Shown here piece after piece: positions 13,216-25,655 of a DNA stretch of 64,000 nucleotides (position 1 is the stretch's first letter; every line of letters starts with the position of its first letter). The stretch covers positions 10,855,761 through 10,919,760 of the forward strand of contig NC_092656.1 in assembly GCF_032118995.1 (NCBI RefSeq), read 5' to 3'. The stretch is from Asterias amurensis (taxonomy: Eukaryota > Echinodermata > Asteroidea > Forcipulatida > Asteriidae). A model generated the notes under the pieces. The model was not told where the DNA came from. It did no database searches and saw only the letters and a list, made by a program, of their open reading frames with translations. The translations under genes were made by a program, and so were the position numbers.

Positions 13216-13579
13216 GTGTCATGGCCATGGGGTTTAAAGCCAAATTCAAACTCTGGTGGTTAAGTAATTGGAGTGTGGGTTCGTATCTCGGTCATGGCAC
13301 TTGTGTCAGAAGTTGAGCAAGATACTTAACTACACATGCTTCTCCTCACCCAGGGGTACCAATGGGTACCTGCGAGGGTGGAGGTTGATATTATCATAAT
13401 TGTGTTTTTAAAAATCCAGGCTGTATAAATCTTCTATTCCCCAGGGAGCTGAGAAAGATTGAAGGAATATCATCCGCTTAATGACAAGGGCACTTACAAA
13501 GTGCATTGAGACATTTGTTCGATATTGTAAAATGCGATTTAGAAGAACTACATGTAGTTGTTATTGTTTTTATTAACAG
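13216..13579 (+). mobile_element. tRNA-derived SINE, copy 1
   Basis: The head has a degenerate B-box/T-arm (GTGGGTTCGTATCTCGGTCA). It is followed by GAGCAAGATACTTAAC, a CACCCAGGGGTACC region, CCAGGGAGCTGAGAAAGAT, CAAGGGCACTTACAAAGTGC and a T-rich, TTATT-type tail. The same order of blocks occurs at 14029-14395. Confidence 0.75.
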
Positions 13580-14028
13580 GCGATGCGTGGTAAATAAATG
13601 CCAAGATTTTGTTCCTGAGTACGTGTAGCAGAAACCTTACACACACGCAGCAGATGTGCACATGTGACGTATTGACTTACGAACATGATGGGAAATGGCT
13701 TGGAGTGCAGCATTGCAGTTTCTATTTCACCGAACTCAGTACCATAAAGACATTGACGTCAAAAGGGCACCCACATAATGTACATTAATTCAAACACACA
13801 AAATATTCCCAATTGTACTGCATTTTGAGCAGAATCAAGCCTGCTGTCCTTGTGATTTTCTCTTGCTTACTGATTGGTTCCTGTCCCCTAGCCCTTTTTC
13901 TTAAATCCACTCCTCGGAGGAAATTGAAGAATCTTAGAGCTGACAATAACAAGGAAATTAGACAAACTACATGGCTACATGTACATTGTGCATTTATTCA
14001 GTACTTGAGTGCTGAGAAGTGTTGTAGG

Positions 14029-14395
14029 ATGTCATGGCCAATAAGGGCATCGAATACAAGTGCTGCTGGTAGTGAAGTCATCAAAGTGTGGGTTCGAATC
14101 TCAGTCATGACATTTTACAAGTTTCCATTTATGAGCAAGATCCTTTACTGTTACAAATGCTTTTTTTTCACCCAGGGGCATACATTTAAATGGGTGTACT
14201 TCCGAGGGTAGAGAGTGTTAATGTATTATGAAAAAGCCAACCTGAAGCACCATGGGAGCTCGGGCTGTATACTCCACTAGGGAGCTGAGAAAGATGAAAG
14301 GAATGTTACTAGCCCAATGACCAGGGCACTAATGTAAAGCGCATTGAGGCGTTATTGTGAAAAGGCGCTAAACGAGAACTAGTTCTTATTATTGT
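14029..14395 (+). mobile_element. tRNA-derived SINE, copy 2
   Basis: Contains GTGGGTTCGAATCTCAGTCA (B-box), GAGCAAGATCCTTTACTG, CACCCAGGGGCATACA, TAGGGAGCTGAGAAAGATG, GTAAAGCGCATTGAGGCG and a CTTATTATTG tail. The 132-codon ORF overlapping its head is therefore not a gene. Confidence 0.8.
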
Positions 14396-14934
14396 CTTTT
14401 GTTTATTACACACATAAAAAAAGTGCTCGATGACAAGGAAGCCCCCTTTACAAACCCTTTTCCACCTACATGTACTTGTATCATACTAGAACATGTAGAA
14501 AGACCTTCTCCCACCATGTCTGACCACTGGCAATCCTGCATATTTTCAAAACTTCAAGCCAGGTGTACACGTACTGTATACATGTACATGTATATGTACG
14601 TGTACGTACAATACAGTACAATACAAGTACATTGCGCACAAAGTTCACTTCACCAGTACACGCTGTTATGTTTAACAGTCACTAGAATTTCCATGACAAC
14701 AACCGCGCATCTCAAATGCCCTCAAAGTCTCGCTGTATCGTCAGAACCAGTTCACCAGGGAACCAGTGGCATTTACAATTATTTCCATGAAGAGAACACA
14801 TCCTGTTGACAAGGGAACCAACTATTGGTAACTGATACTGAAGGCGGACGAGGAGACGCTTTTTCTGTAAACACACCAAAAATGCAATCAGAAAAGTGTG
14901 CACAAAATGTAACAACTAAATTGTAAGATGCACA

Positions 14935-15283
14935 TTAAAGGCACTGGACACCTTTGGTAAATGTAAAAGACCAGTATTCTCACATGGTGAACCAACATAA
15001 AACAACTGTGAAAATGTTGACTCAATTGATCATCAAAGTTGCAAGAGATTGTAAGAAAAAACACCCTTGTTGCAAAACTTTGTGTGAGTGTTCAGTATGC
15101 ATTTATAATAAAAAAGCTTCAAAGTCTTTTGATATTTGAGTGCAAGAAATTACTTCTTTCTCAAAAACTATGTGACTTCAAAGGTGTTACTACTAATAAA
15201 CAGCTCTCCATTGTTCAATACAAAGTAAGTTTTTATTCAAACAATTATTTTTAGTAATGATCAATAGTTTCCAGTGCCTTTAA
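14935..15283 (+). mobile_element. MITE family A, copy 3 (diverged)
   Basis: Begins TTAAAGGCACTGGACACC and ends TTTCCAGTGCCTTTAA. It is more diverged than the copy that follows. Its terminal TTAA is also the first TTAA of the next copy. Confidence 0.8.
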
Positions 15284-15665
15284 AGACAGCGGACACTATT
15301 GGTAATTGTCAAAGACCCGTCTTCTCACTTGGTGTATCTCAACATATACATAAAATAACCAACCTGTGAAAATTTGAGCTCAATCGGTCGTCGAACTTGC
15401 GAGATAATAATGAAAGAAATAACACCCTTGTCACACGAAGTTGTGTGCTTTCAGATACTTGATTTTGAGACCTCAATTCCAAACTTGAGCTCTCGAAATC
15501 AAATTAGTGGAAAAACTACTTCTTTCTCAAAAACTAAGTCTCTTCAGAGGGAGCCGTTTCTCACAAGGTTTAATACCATCAACTTCTCCCCATTACTCGT
15601 TACCAAGTAAGGTTTTATGCTAATAATTATTTTGAGTAATTACCAATAGTGTCCACTGCCTTTAA
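15280..15665 (+). mobile_element. MITE family A, copy 4, chained to copy 3
   Basis: Begins TTAAAGACAGCGGACACTAT and ends ATAGTGTCCACTGCCTTTAA. It has the same orientation as copy 3 and shares one TTAA with it at 15280-15283. Confidence 0.85.
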
Positions 15666-15783
15666 GACAGAGCTTTGTTTCACACACTCTGTCTACCATC
15701 CGGAACCAGGATGCATACAATCAGGATGTAGAATTAATATTATGGAGTTCTTCTAAAAATATGTACGTAGTAACACTAACAAT

Positions 15784-16155
15784 CAGTGTTGTAGCCACGG
15801 TGGGCGGTGCTGGGCGGGCCTGCCCAGGACTCACATTTTTTGCCCAGCACTCTGAGCAAAATACAATGTGCCGCCCAGCACAGATTTAAAATACTGTCCA
15901 CTTTGCATTGATCTGAGACAAAGCTATAAATGATAAGGAGTATCACATGTCAAAGAGAGAGAACACAGTCAAAAGATGATTCTACTTATTGCATGGCCCC
16001 ATAACAAGAACAGTTTGGAAACCTGGCCCCACTTCAGCAATATAAATGGCCTATAATTAAACACAAATAATTTTGTTGATCTCCTTTCCCTTGGTAGACT
16101 TCCAACAAAATTTGATTTATTGCCCACCACTAAAACTGGTCTAGCTACAACACTG
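15784..16155 (+). mobile_element. hAT-like MITE, family E, with perfect 8-bp TSD
   Basis: The ends are CAGTGTTGTAGC and GCTACAACACTG. Directly repeated CTAACAAT flanks it at 15776-15783 and 16156-16163, an 8-bp target duplication typical of hAT transposons. The inside is rich in GCCCAGCAC-type words. A reversed, diverged relative is at 56829-57055. No transposase. Confidence 0.85.
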
Positions 16156-17381
16156 CTAACAATTTAGAAACATTCTCACAGAACTTGTGATGCTGGGTGT
16201 CAAAACCAGCTACTTCTTGTCAAAACTCAAAATTGGGTTATTTTTTGTTTATCAAATGGATTGAGAAGTGCTTTATAACTACACCGTATTTAGACCGTGG
16301 ACGTGGTACATGTTGTAAATATTTCAGCGTAAAGAATGTTTTCAAACATTCTCCTTCACACTCACAGTGATATCTATCGTGGATACTGTTTCAGTTGTCT
16401 TCACAATTATTGCCATTTCACTATTTCGGAGAAGTACCTTAATATCGACATGAGTGTCATATTTCAAGAACATGAGCATTGTACCCGTGCACAAACAACA
16501 CCCTTTACATAATGGCAGTACCAAGATACTTCAATTGTTTTTCTATTACCATCTAATATTCCCTTTTCTAAAGAAATCCTCTGTGGAAACGCAGTAACAT
16601 TTCTCAGACATGTCAGAGTGAAATTATTTGAATCCCTCTCTCTAAACCACTATTCCTTTCAAGCAATTGTTTCTCAAAAAGCTACATGTGTACACAGTCA
16701 TTATCAACAGCATCCTACCAAATATCTTGTTACGCCATTTATTTTTGGAGTAATTACCAAAGAAATACATCATGTAGTACACTGTACCCCGCCTTTAAAC
16801 TGTACCCGCATTTGCATCAATCAGGGGGATTTTGTACCACAATCAGGGAGTACATATGTATCAGGAATTTCATTCAACATAGTTAGGGAAAATTTTCCAT
16901 AATCAGGAAGGTTTACAAATTTGTTTATCAGAACATGGAAAGAATATATTATTTTTAGGGAGCTTTTTTGCAGTGGGATCAGGAAGAGTTGGCAACCCTG
17001 CTTTAAACCATGTATTTGGAATTGCAAATGAAAAGCCCCTGTCCATGTCCATTGGCCCTAGCCAGCCCAAGCATGGCAGCCTCAGTGTCATCAAATCATC
17101 TTACAGTGTGTTAAAAAAAGACCACAGTCTTTCATTTCTAACCCAAAGGGTCTTCTCCTCTCCCCTCCATTCCTGAAACCTAAGCCTTGATCCACACGGT
17201 GAAGGCCAGAGGGTGTCAGACCGAAGCGATACAGACTACAGGTATGTTGTGTGGAAACAAACCATACATAATGAGATTTTATAAGACATGACAGAGACCG
17301 CATTAATGTTAATGATTTCAACAACATGAATGTGTGTACAATATGCAGGCCTCCTACTTTTCTCTTGTTTTTCCTTAGTGA
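16156..17381. other. non-coding stretch
   Basis: No gene seen. The short ORFs lack recognisable domains. No strong repeat was found apart from TACATGT words. Confidence 0.4.
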
Positions 17382-17566
17382 TTTTTTTGCAGGCCTGATA
17401 ATTCACAGAGGCAATGAAGGCAATTGCCTTTGTGCCCCCTGGTCAATACCTTTGTGCCATTGAAATTCTCCAGTGAATTTACAGTTTCCTCATAGGGTGC
17501 CCTTTACCAAGAAGAAAATGCCTTGGTGCCTTTGCCTTTTCAAAAACAAAGCATACAGGCCTGGAA
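17382..17566 (-). repeat. interspersed repeat M, copy 1
   Basis: About 180 bp unit with GGCAATTGCCTTTGTGCCCC near one end, GCCCTTTACCAAGAAGAAAA in the middle and CCTTTGCCTTTTCAAAAAC at the other end, bounded by GGCCTG. Other copies are at 18390, 20775, 22285, 25880, 28760 and 59880. Confidence 0.65.
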
Positions 17567-17723
17567 TGGTACAATGTATACTCAATATTGTACGATCAAG
17601 ACAGTTTTTCCTACATATAGTGAAATAGTATTGTACACTTAAAGTTCATGAATTACGAGAGAAGTTTCAAGGGGCACATGGCAATGACAAAGGGGCACGG
17701 AGACCGTCTGTCAACAAACTTTG

Positions 17724-18378
17724 TAGGCCTGGGCGAATTATTCGAATATCCGGTTAATGGCGAATAGGTTTTCCTATCCGTAACCGCGAATGCCTTTTTT
17801 TTCTTAACCGGATATCCGCATAGGGCGCGAATAGCTATTTATAAACCGGATAGTTCTGTAATTACAACCAAGTAACCGGATATGCTTTAATATCCGAATA
17901 TCCGCGGCGACGGGCGACAACTGACATGAATGTTTTGTCTGAATCCTAATAAAACTTCTATTAAGACAGCATAAAACAGCATAAATTAAGTATTTAACTA
18001 TGCTCACCTCCGTGAAGAGTTAAAACAATGACATTTCTGACGTAATTTGTTCAAAGATAACAAAAGTTTTCCTTCACGTAGAGTCATCCACGATCAAAAG
18101 AAAAAGCAAATCGCCATCTTTAAATTAGATCCGGTCATTTTTATGAATGAACCGAGTGACACTGTCTAAAACTAATATCAATCCGCCCATAAGATCTCAT
18201 TCACAAATGAACAGCGCCCTCTAGCGGCAAAAAAAAAATTATACATGTATATTTTTTTTTTTTTTTTTTTTTAATAGCGCCCTCTTGCGGCGAAAAAAAC
18301 TATTCGAATATCCGGTTAATTTCGGATAGTTGGCCAGCGGTAACCGAATAACAAAATTTCACTATTCGCCCAGCACTA
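17724..18378 (+). mobile_element. hAT-like MITE, family D, copy 1, perfect 8-bp TSD
   Basis: 655 bp with ends TAGGCCTGGGCGAAT and ATTCGCCCAGCACTA. AAACTTTG is directly repeated at 17716-17723 and 18379-18386. Inside are many ATCCGGTTA/TATCCG words, a poly-T tract, and two copies of AGCGCCCTCTWGCGGC (18213-18228, 18276-18291). It is nearly identical to 32197-32855, so movement was fairly recent. No transposase. Confidence 0.92.
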
Positions 18379-18389
18379 AAACTTTGAAG

Positions 18390-18720
18390 CCATAGGGCCG
18401 GACACTTCACAGAGGCAACAGACAGTTGCCTCCGCTGCCCCCTGGTCATAACCCTAGTGCCCCTTGAAATGTTCCAATGGAAATTTATAATTTCCCCTAA
18501 GAGGTGTCTTTACTAAGAATCAACAAGAAACCGCCTTGGTGCACTTGCCCTTTCAGAAAAAAGGAAACATCACTCAGGCCCGAAGCCAATAAGAAAACAT
18601 AAGAAGATTTGGCATATCCTTACAATTTCCTCATACATTGTAGAGTGTCCTTTACCAAGAAGAAATCGCCTTGATGCCCTTGCCCTTTCAAAAAATCTAA
18701 ACATCACGTCTGAACCAAAT
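18390..18720 (-). repeat. interspersed repeat M, copies 2 and 3 (second partial)
   Basis: Two tandem-like pieces of family M: GGCAACAGACAGTTGCCTCC, then AGAAACCGCCTTGGTG, then again TTTACCAAGAAGAAATCGCC and CCCTTGCCCTTTCAAAAA. Confidence 0.55.
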
Positions 18721-20774
18721 AAGGTAACACAAGATCTGATCTCCTTACAAATAGATACACACACATAGTGCATAAAAATTATAGGTCTGTCTCATCCATG
18801 GTCTTACCGTGCATTATTTCCGCTCCTTTTGACGCTAAACCACACAGGGAAGACATCTCCCTCCTCTCTTACAAACAAATTTGTATTATCCCTCCGTGAA
18901 AAGGCAACATCCAACTTAAGTGACTAAACTAAGTTGCATTCTTGTACATAAAGCCATAACCATTCAGGCTATACTCCCGACATCACACATGTGGCAGAAC
19001 AACCCGTGGTCGTCATTATGCATTATTTTTCATCCGCCAGTGTCAAGATACAGCACACGTGCATGTAGCAGAACGAAAACCGATTGCCTCAATGTATACC
19101 TCTTAAGGGATCTGTTTGCAGTTGTTATGGCTCAGTCCATTACCATGGTAAAGGGTGAGTTAAAAAGAGGTCTAAGTAGATGATTCCACAATGCATCATG
19201 AGTGTATGGACGTGCGTCTGCTATAACCTTGACAACATCAGCCTGAGAAATTTGTAAGTTAAGCAACCAGTGAGGCATACGGATGACACATTCCTCTAGT
19301 CTATCGCTTCGATGAGAGGAGGAGGAGGGGGGATGGGAAACAACCTCTGCATAATACAAGGAGATGTCTTGTTTCATCACCATCCGAATCATCGCTACTA
19401 TTAAAGGATGACGTAGTTTGGTGTCCTCCCTCCTTGATTGAGACGGGATAAGGAGTGATGGATGTTGCATGTTTAACTTAATACTCAGAATAAGCATACA
19501 TACCCAATGCTCTGTATTAATCTGGTGTGTTGTACAATAATACAATTTGTATGATTGTGTAAACAACCCTACATGTGCATGTACAGTACGTACATGTACA
19601 TGAACTGTCAGTCATCACAGACCGTTGAAAAGTCTGCGACCCATGTATTAATTGTAAGTAAGACATTGAAATGTACATGATTAGTGAAAGATTTTCCCTT
19701 GTTCATTATAAAGTAGTGAAGAACCAGCCAAAAAAAGCTACGCAAAACGTATCAGAACTTTGCGATCAAGAAATAGACTCACCATTCGCTACTCAATGCC
19801 CTTTGCTCGGTCCCACCTTTTGCGTACGTGAAGTCTCAAATTGGGGACAGCAGTGAATAGCAATATCTCTGCACTATTGTCACGGTAATGACATTCATTC
19901 AAACATGGCCTTTCAACACAATACAAATGAAACAAGAATTCGAGGCTCTACACACGCATGGCGGAAACTTGCAAACCGTGATTATATAGTACTCTAGATT
20001 CATAACCGCCGGATGAAATCATTCCAGCACATTATGAACGATGGGTTCACAGTCGGTTTTTGCCTCAGTTTTACAATAGAACTGTATTAAGAAAGAGGCT
20101 TGTTGGAAAACATGCAGTGTATAAAAATTACTTGTGCACAGTATGCGCACATGTACACCCGATTTTGGAGGATTCAGGTTTTTGAAGGACTTAGCACAAT
20201 GGAGAACTAAAAATACTGGAAGAGTGGGGATAATGTTTATTCATGGTTTATTTATTAAAACAAGCTGCAATACAGCGACTAAAAGCCGAAATGTTAAGTT
20301 TAAAAAATAGTGGAGGAATAAGGATGTTAAAGGATTAAAAAACATATTTGAAGATTGAAGACATAATGTGCATTGAAGTCACAGTCGGCGAAAATGTTAA
20401 TAAAGTACGGGTTAACTACATTTTGTACATTGTATACATGTAAATAAAACAACCATCAAACTCAAGCATCTGATCATCAAACACAAAGTGGATATTCTAG
20501 TCACGACAGAGGTGCTACATCGTCAGGGCGGAGGCATCCGAGCAAAGCGGACTGTCTTAATATTTATGGAATTTTCTTCCTAATAAATAATCCGACCGGA
20601 CGTCGTTAACCAAATTCTCATCGAGGTGTCTTGGGGAAGACATTAAGAAACTGTACACTGTGTCAAGGAGAAACCACTAATATTTACACAGGAAGTACAG
20701 GCTTAAGTGTAATGATGGTTAAACCATGTAGTAGGCCTACTCAGGCCTATATACATTGTACATGTACAATGTAT
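18721..20774. other. non-coding stretch
   Basis: No gene supported. The 144-codon minus-strand ORF at 19132-19566 has no motif, no family resemblance and no convincing splice partners. A TACATGTAC-rich patch lies at 19570-19605. Confidence 0.4.
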
Positions 20775-20945
20775 GCTTCGTTGTTGAAAGGGCAAGGGCA
20801 CCAAAGCATTTTCTCCTTGGTAAAGGGCACCCTTTTGAGGAAATTGTAAATTTCTACTGTTGAGCATTTCAAGGGCACAAAGGCAATGACCAGGGGGAAT
20901 GAAGGCGATCGCCTTCGTTGCCTCCGTGAAGTATCAGGCCCGGGT
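20775..20945 (+). repeat. interspersed repeat M, copy 4
   Basis: Opposite orientation to copy 1: GAAAGGGCAAGGGCACCAAA, TCCTTGGTAAAGGGCACCC, then GAAGGCGATCGCCTTCGTTG near the end. Confidence 0.65.
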
Positions 20946-22284
20946 ACTTTTACTGTACACACAATCGTTTCGAACAGTTCAGAACATCTAGAATTTTCTT
21001 GGGCTTTACAGATAAGACACAATTCAGGGGGGAAGGGAAGCTTTTCCGTGAAATATTTATTAGAAATCAATAATTAAATCATCATTGTACACAACTACAA
21101 GATAATTAATGAGCGTACAGTGTTAAAGGACACGTACGGAATAGGCTAGATTAGTGATGGAAGAGCCAGACAATGCTCGTGGTGGAAAACCTTGTCTCAT
21201 GGCCAATGCTGGCAGAAGCAAATTTGCATGCTAGTCTCCTCCAACACAATACCCGACACAAATAGAAACAGCATTTTTGGCTTAAAATCAATAAAACGAA
21301 TGAAACCATTGAATTCACTAGGTAACGAGGAGACCACAACCAAAGATGATCAGACAGGCAAGAGGAAAGTATACCTGATAAACAGAAAGGAGACTGAATG
21401 TCTTACAGAAAGAGGTTACCAGAGAGATGATGCAGTGTCCACATTGTTTGAGGCTTGGTTTACGTCACAAAATTTGCACCAAATCATTCACAACAGTGTT
21501 ACTGTGTTCAACTTCTGCAACGGAACCCTTAGTGAAAACAGCCCTGAGACATAAAAATTTGCTTCGCATTCGCAGGAAGTACAAACCGGACATAAAAGAG
21601 TTGGTCCAAAATACCGAACCAGGAGACTCAAGCCCTACAATCAGTGTACATTTTATCATGATAGGATGTGTACACTGTCTCTCATTCCTAGAATCCTAAC
21701 CTCTGTCACATAATTTGCAGACCTGTGAAACCTTTAAATGGGTTGTACAAACAGCTGGTGAAACATGACCAGGGACTATTAACTGATAAAGGAATAAATT
21801 TATCCTATGGATGTCAGTCTCATGGGAGGCACCTGATACTAGCCGTCGCCTCGATGCTCTCCAGGTTCAAGCAAAGAGAACCGGGGCTCACAACATTTGA
21901 TGCCTGTTCTAAGGAGCTGATTAAGATCATTTCATTTTCAGTAATTCACTTTGGCTAATTTGGTTTTTAAACTTGTACACACGAAAAATAACTATGTGTA
22001 CACGAACATTAACATAACAATTTTAAACGTTTCTCATAAAACACATTAGAATTGGTCACGTGATATAAATATTGTCGGGATCCCGACAAAAACTAATTTT
22101 GAGCACTTTATTTCTCTGCTACTAATAACTGGCAGACTTTTTTGAGCGTTGGCTCAAATCAAAGCTTGTAACTTTCTCGACTCCATCAAAATACTTATGA
22201 ATTTTTAATCACAATTTTGGGGTCAAATCGACCAAAAATTTGACATTGCATCTTTAACTGCATTATAGATGATTAACAGGCAAG
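20946..22284. other. non-coding stretch
   Basis: No gene supported. The 120-codon ORF at 21192 lacks domain features. Part of 21565-21590 (GCATTCGCAGGAAGTAC) recurs inverted at 33927-33943, a small interspersed repeat. Confidence 0.4.
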
Positions 22285-22450
22285 ATGCTTCGTTTTTGAA
22301 AGGGCAAGGACACCAGGGTGATTTCTTCTTGGTAGGGCACCTCATGAGAAATTTGTAAATTTCTACTTGAACATTTCAAGGGCACCAAAGCAACAAGGGA
22401 CCATGGGGGTCAATCGCCTTTATTGCCTCCATGAAGTATCAGACCTTGTG
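22285..22450 (+). repeat. interspersed repeat M, copy 5
   Basis: GAAAGGGCAAGGACACCAGG, TTCTTGGTAGGGCACC and GGGGTCAATCGCCTTTATTG, in the same order as copy 4. Confidence 0.6.
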
Positions 22451-22487
22451 TAAAATTTTGAGGACAAAACAGCAGTTTTTGATAACA

Positions 22488-22855
22488 TTAAGCCAATATA
22501 CACTTTCGGTAAACAGTATTGTCCAAGTCCCACACTTCGTGTATCACAACTTATATAAATAACAATCCTGTGGAAATTTAGGCTCAATCGGACATCGGAG
22601 TCGGGAGAAAATAACGGGAAAACCCACTCCTGTTTTCGCGCGTTTCGCCGTGTCATGACATGTGTTTATAACAAATCCATAATTCTCGCTAACGAGAATT
22701 TATATTGTTTTACCGTTTTCTCAAAAAGTAAAGCATTTCATGGACTAACATTTCAAGAGAAGTCTTTCACCATTACCTTCTGTAAACCCTGTAAATTATT
22801 TGTAAATCTGTGAACTTTTTTTTTTTTCTGTACCGAAAGGGTCCAATGGCTTTAA
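22488..22855 (+). mobile_element. MITE family C, copy 1
   Basis: 368 bp. It begins TTAAGCCAATATACACTTTC and ends GGGTCCAATGGCTTTAA. The inside includes CACACTTCGTGTATCACAAC and TTCTCGCTAACGAGAA (a small palindrome). Copies in the other orientation are at 44286 and 46811. Confidence 0.85.
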
Positions 22856-23878
22856 GTGGGTTATTATACAGTCAACAGAATCAAAACAATGGCAGCCAGG
22901 GTTTCCCATAGTTTTTTTTTTCAAACTGGCGTCAATCTGGACCCTGATTTTGAGAAGTTTCACAAAATTACGCTAAACACGTGTTCGGAATGTTTCCTAC
23001 ACTAAAAGCAACTGTAGTTAATTTGTATTCTAAAATTAACATTGTATACAGTTGCCTCAGAGCACATTGATTTTACTCTCTAGAGACAGTAAAAGTAAAA
23101 TTTTGATATTTTTATGACACAGTTTGCATTTATATTCTACTGTCACAATGCAACCTTGGGTACAACCGGTTTTACATTGAGAAAAAAAACACTAGCATAA
23201 ATCTTTAGATTTGAAGCAGAGTTCTGTTTGTGCCCAAACTGGCCTTATCTGATCACTGATAACGCATGCTGCACAATTTGTGAATATTTTGCGGGCCCCA
23301 AACTTCCAAATCCGAAATATATGCAGTAAAATGGCCTTGCAGCAGTCCAAGGATTGCAGCCAAAGGCACTGTAATTTTGTGTTGCAGTACGAATAAGTGC
23401 ATAAAAACGATGTTGGTTAAAAAAACAAGGTAAAATGCATGTTTTCATTTATGCAGGATTCTCTCTTAAAACAGTGTCCCGTTTGCCAGTGGATAAATCT
23501 GCAGACAAGACAGAATTATCTCCATTTATATGTAGTCCCGCTGAAAAGTTCAGTGTTGACAAGCATAACTTTTTTACATGAAACATGGACTGTGAAGAAA
23601 ATGGAGGGCTAGCTGAATGATTTAAAATTAACTGGTCCTGCTGCTGGCCAGTCAAATAACATATCAATAATATCTAAGTTTTATTAGCGCACGTATCCCA
23701 AACAAGGTTCTCAATGTCCAAGTTCATACAAACTTTCAGAAAGATAGGTTATTGCAGTGATGAATTCTGAGACCCAATTACATAGACACATACCCAAGTA
23801 TGGGTTCACACGGTGCAACGGCGCATACAGCAGCCACAGCCAGGAACACCGGGGCAAACCCATTCTCTTTTCGATGCA

Positions 23879-24075
23879 ACATGCATAAAATAACAAACTT
23901 GTGAAAATTTGAGCTCAATTGGTCGTCGAAGTTGCAAGATATTAATGAAAGAAAAAACGACCTTGTCACACGTGCTTTCAGGTGCTTGATTTCAAGACCT
24001 CAAATTCTAAGTCTGAGGTCTCTAAATCAAATTCGTCGAAATTTACTTCTTTCTCGAAAACTACGTTACTTCAGA
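23879..24075 (+). mobile_element. MITE family A fragment (copy 5)
   Basis: Internal part only, from CATGCATAAAATAACAAACT to ACGTTACTTCAGAG. Both TTAA ends are missing. Confidence 0.7.
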
Positions 24076-24080
24076 GCAAT

Positions 24081-24505
24081 TTCTAGCAAAATGTGACGTT
24101 TAAAAAACTAATGTATTTTTTAAAAAGTTCCAAATAACTTTTCGTCTTACATGTAACACATGCCCTGTGGGTCTTGGACTTCTCCCCCAAGTTAGAGCCA
24201 TGAAGTGCAACTTCATCAAACTCTAACATGCCCCACATATTCATGACTTGCTATCAAGAATCTCTAATATTAAAAATAACTGACAGGACTGCAACGCTTA
24301 GGGCCTATCACTGTGGAACACAACTAGCAAAATATTACATTTAAAATAACAAATTTTTGTTCCGAATAACTTTTCTTCTTTGAGCTTTATAAGCCAGCCC
24401 CTGTGGGTTTTGTGGACTTCATCAAACTTTAAACCAGTCACACACTCCAAAATATTTATGACTTGCTATCAACAATCTCTTGCATAAAAACACTGACAGG
24501 GTACA
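24081..24505 (+). repeat. diverged direct duplication, unit about 220 bp
   Basis: Two successive units share, in order, CTAGCAAAAT, ATAACTTTTC, CCCCTGTGGGT-like sequence, GACTTCATCAAACTTTA-like sequence, TGACTTGCTATCAA and AACACTGACAGG-like sequence. Unit 1 covers about 24081-24300 and unit 2 about 24321-24505. Function unknown. Confidence 0.6.
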
Positions 24506-25154
24506 GTGTATGCTGATACATGGTACAATAACAATGTATTGCTAAATATTGTATTTACATTGTAATGTAGTACTTAAGAAAATACATGGTTCATGTGTAT
24601 ACATTATCTCTTGTTTCAACCATTCGCTGACTCATAGTTCGTTATTCACACTGAACCAATTCAGTCTGTCTTCGCCACGGCCCCTCTCAGGTTGCCCGTC
24701 TCCTCGTTTCTGGGGTATAGTGACCCGGTTGCGACCATGGTTATCAGCCGAGGGGACTGTTTGGATGGTTTTGTCTAACGATCATGAGAGGTTGATGTGC
24801 ATGCACTACATGCATGTCTTATTTGCAGAGAATTATGTCTTCATTTATGTTAATTGATTTAGTAATCTCCTTAAATCAAGTAAAGGATTCAGACAGGTTT
24901 ACACTCAAATGTATGTACAGATATATCAATTTCTGCATGAAAAACAAACAATTTTTATGAATGAAAATGCACAAAAAACAGCTGGATGAGCACTTTAAGA
25001 AGACAATACATTTTAAAACAGAAAATGGTAGGCCTACATAATAATAATTTAACAATCATCACATGTTTTCTCACACCCCCTCTCTTCTCAATTATGGAAA
25101 CAAACATGCTTTAAAAAAAAAATTATATAGAACAATTATTTAACTAGAAAATTA

Positions 25155-25243
25155 TGAGTTGTTGAGATAGCCGAGTAGTCTTACCTGTCAAATTTAAATT
25201 CTGTTGGGATCTCCCCGCAGGGGTTCGAATCCCTCCCTCAACA
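25155..25243 (+). pseudogene. degenerate tRNA-Leu-like sequence (tRNA relic or SINE head)
   Basis: The ends GTTGAG and CTCAAC pair. GCCGAGTAGTCTTA resembles a Leu-type D-loop, an ATTTAAAT piece could hold a UAA anticodon, and GGGGTTCGAATCCCT is a good T-arm. The D stem and the anticodon stem do not close properly, so I read it as a relic rather than a working tRNA gene. Confidence 0.45.
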
Positions 25244-25655
25244 AATTTTTTAACAGTCACCTAAAACCAACACAGTATTTTCTGGCTACCTGTCAATGCC
25301 AGTACAAACTTGAACTTAATTCTGCTTGGAAAATTAATTTATCCTTCAACAGCTCTACATTACATACATTTGTAAGACATGGTGTGACAAAAGCCAAGGT
25401 TATTACATTACACGTACGTGAATACGCTGTAATCACATGGACCACGAAGTCTCTGCGCGTACATTCTCCGAACCTTGGGATCCCAAGTGCATTACTTGAA
25501 ATGTGTGAAGAAAAATGCAATCCCGCACTTTAACGAGTCCAAAGTTTGAATATGGCCAAGCCATATAGTCCATACACACACACTTTCTGATCTTCTCAAT
25601 TAACTTACACAGAGTATAACTCCTCCACATTCAAACAAACATCTTCTCTACCAAA

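Noticed and set aside
13813-14211. 132-codon plus-strand ORF
   Set aside because: Overlaps the head of a SINE; composition and lack of motifs fit chance.
19132-19566. 144-codon minus-strand ORF
   Set aside because: No domain, no convincing acceptor or donor at its edges, and no coding-type composition.
25155-25243. Working tRNA-Leu gene
   Set aside because: The T-arm and acceptor ends are good, but the D stem and anticodon stem do not pair.
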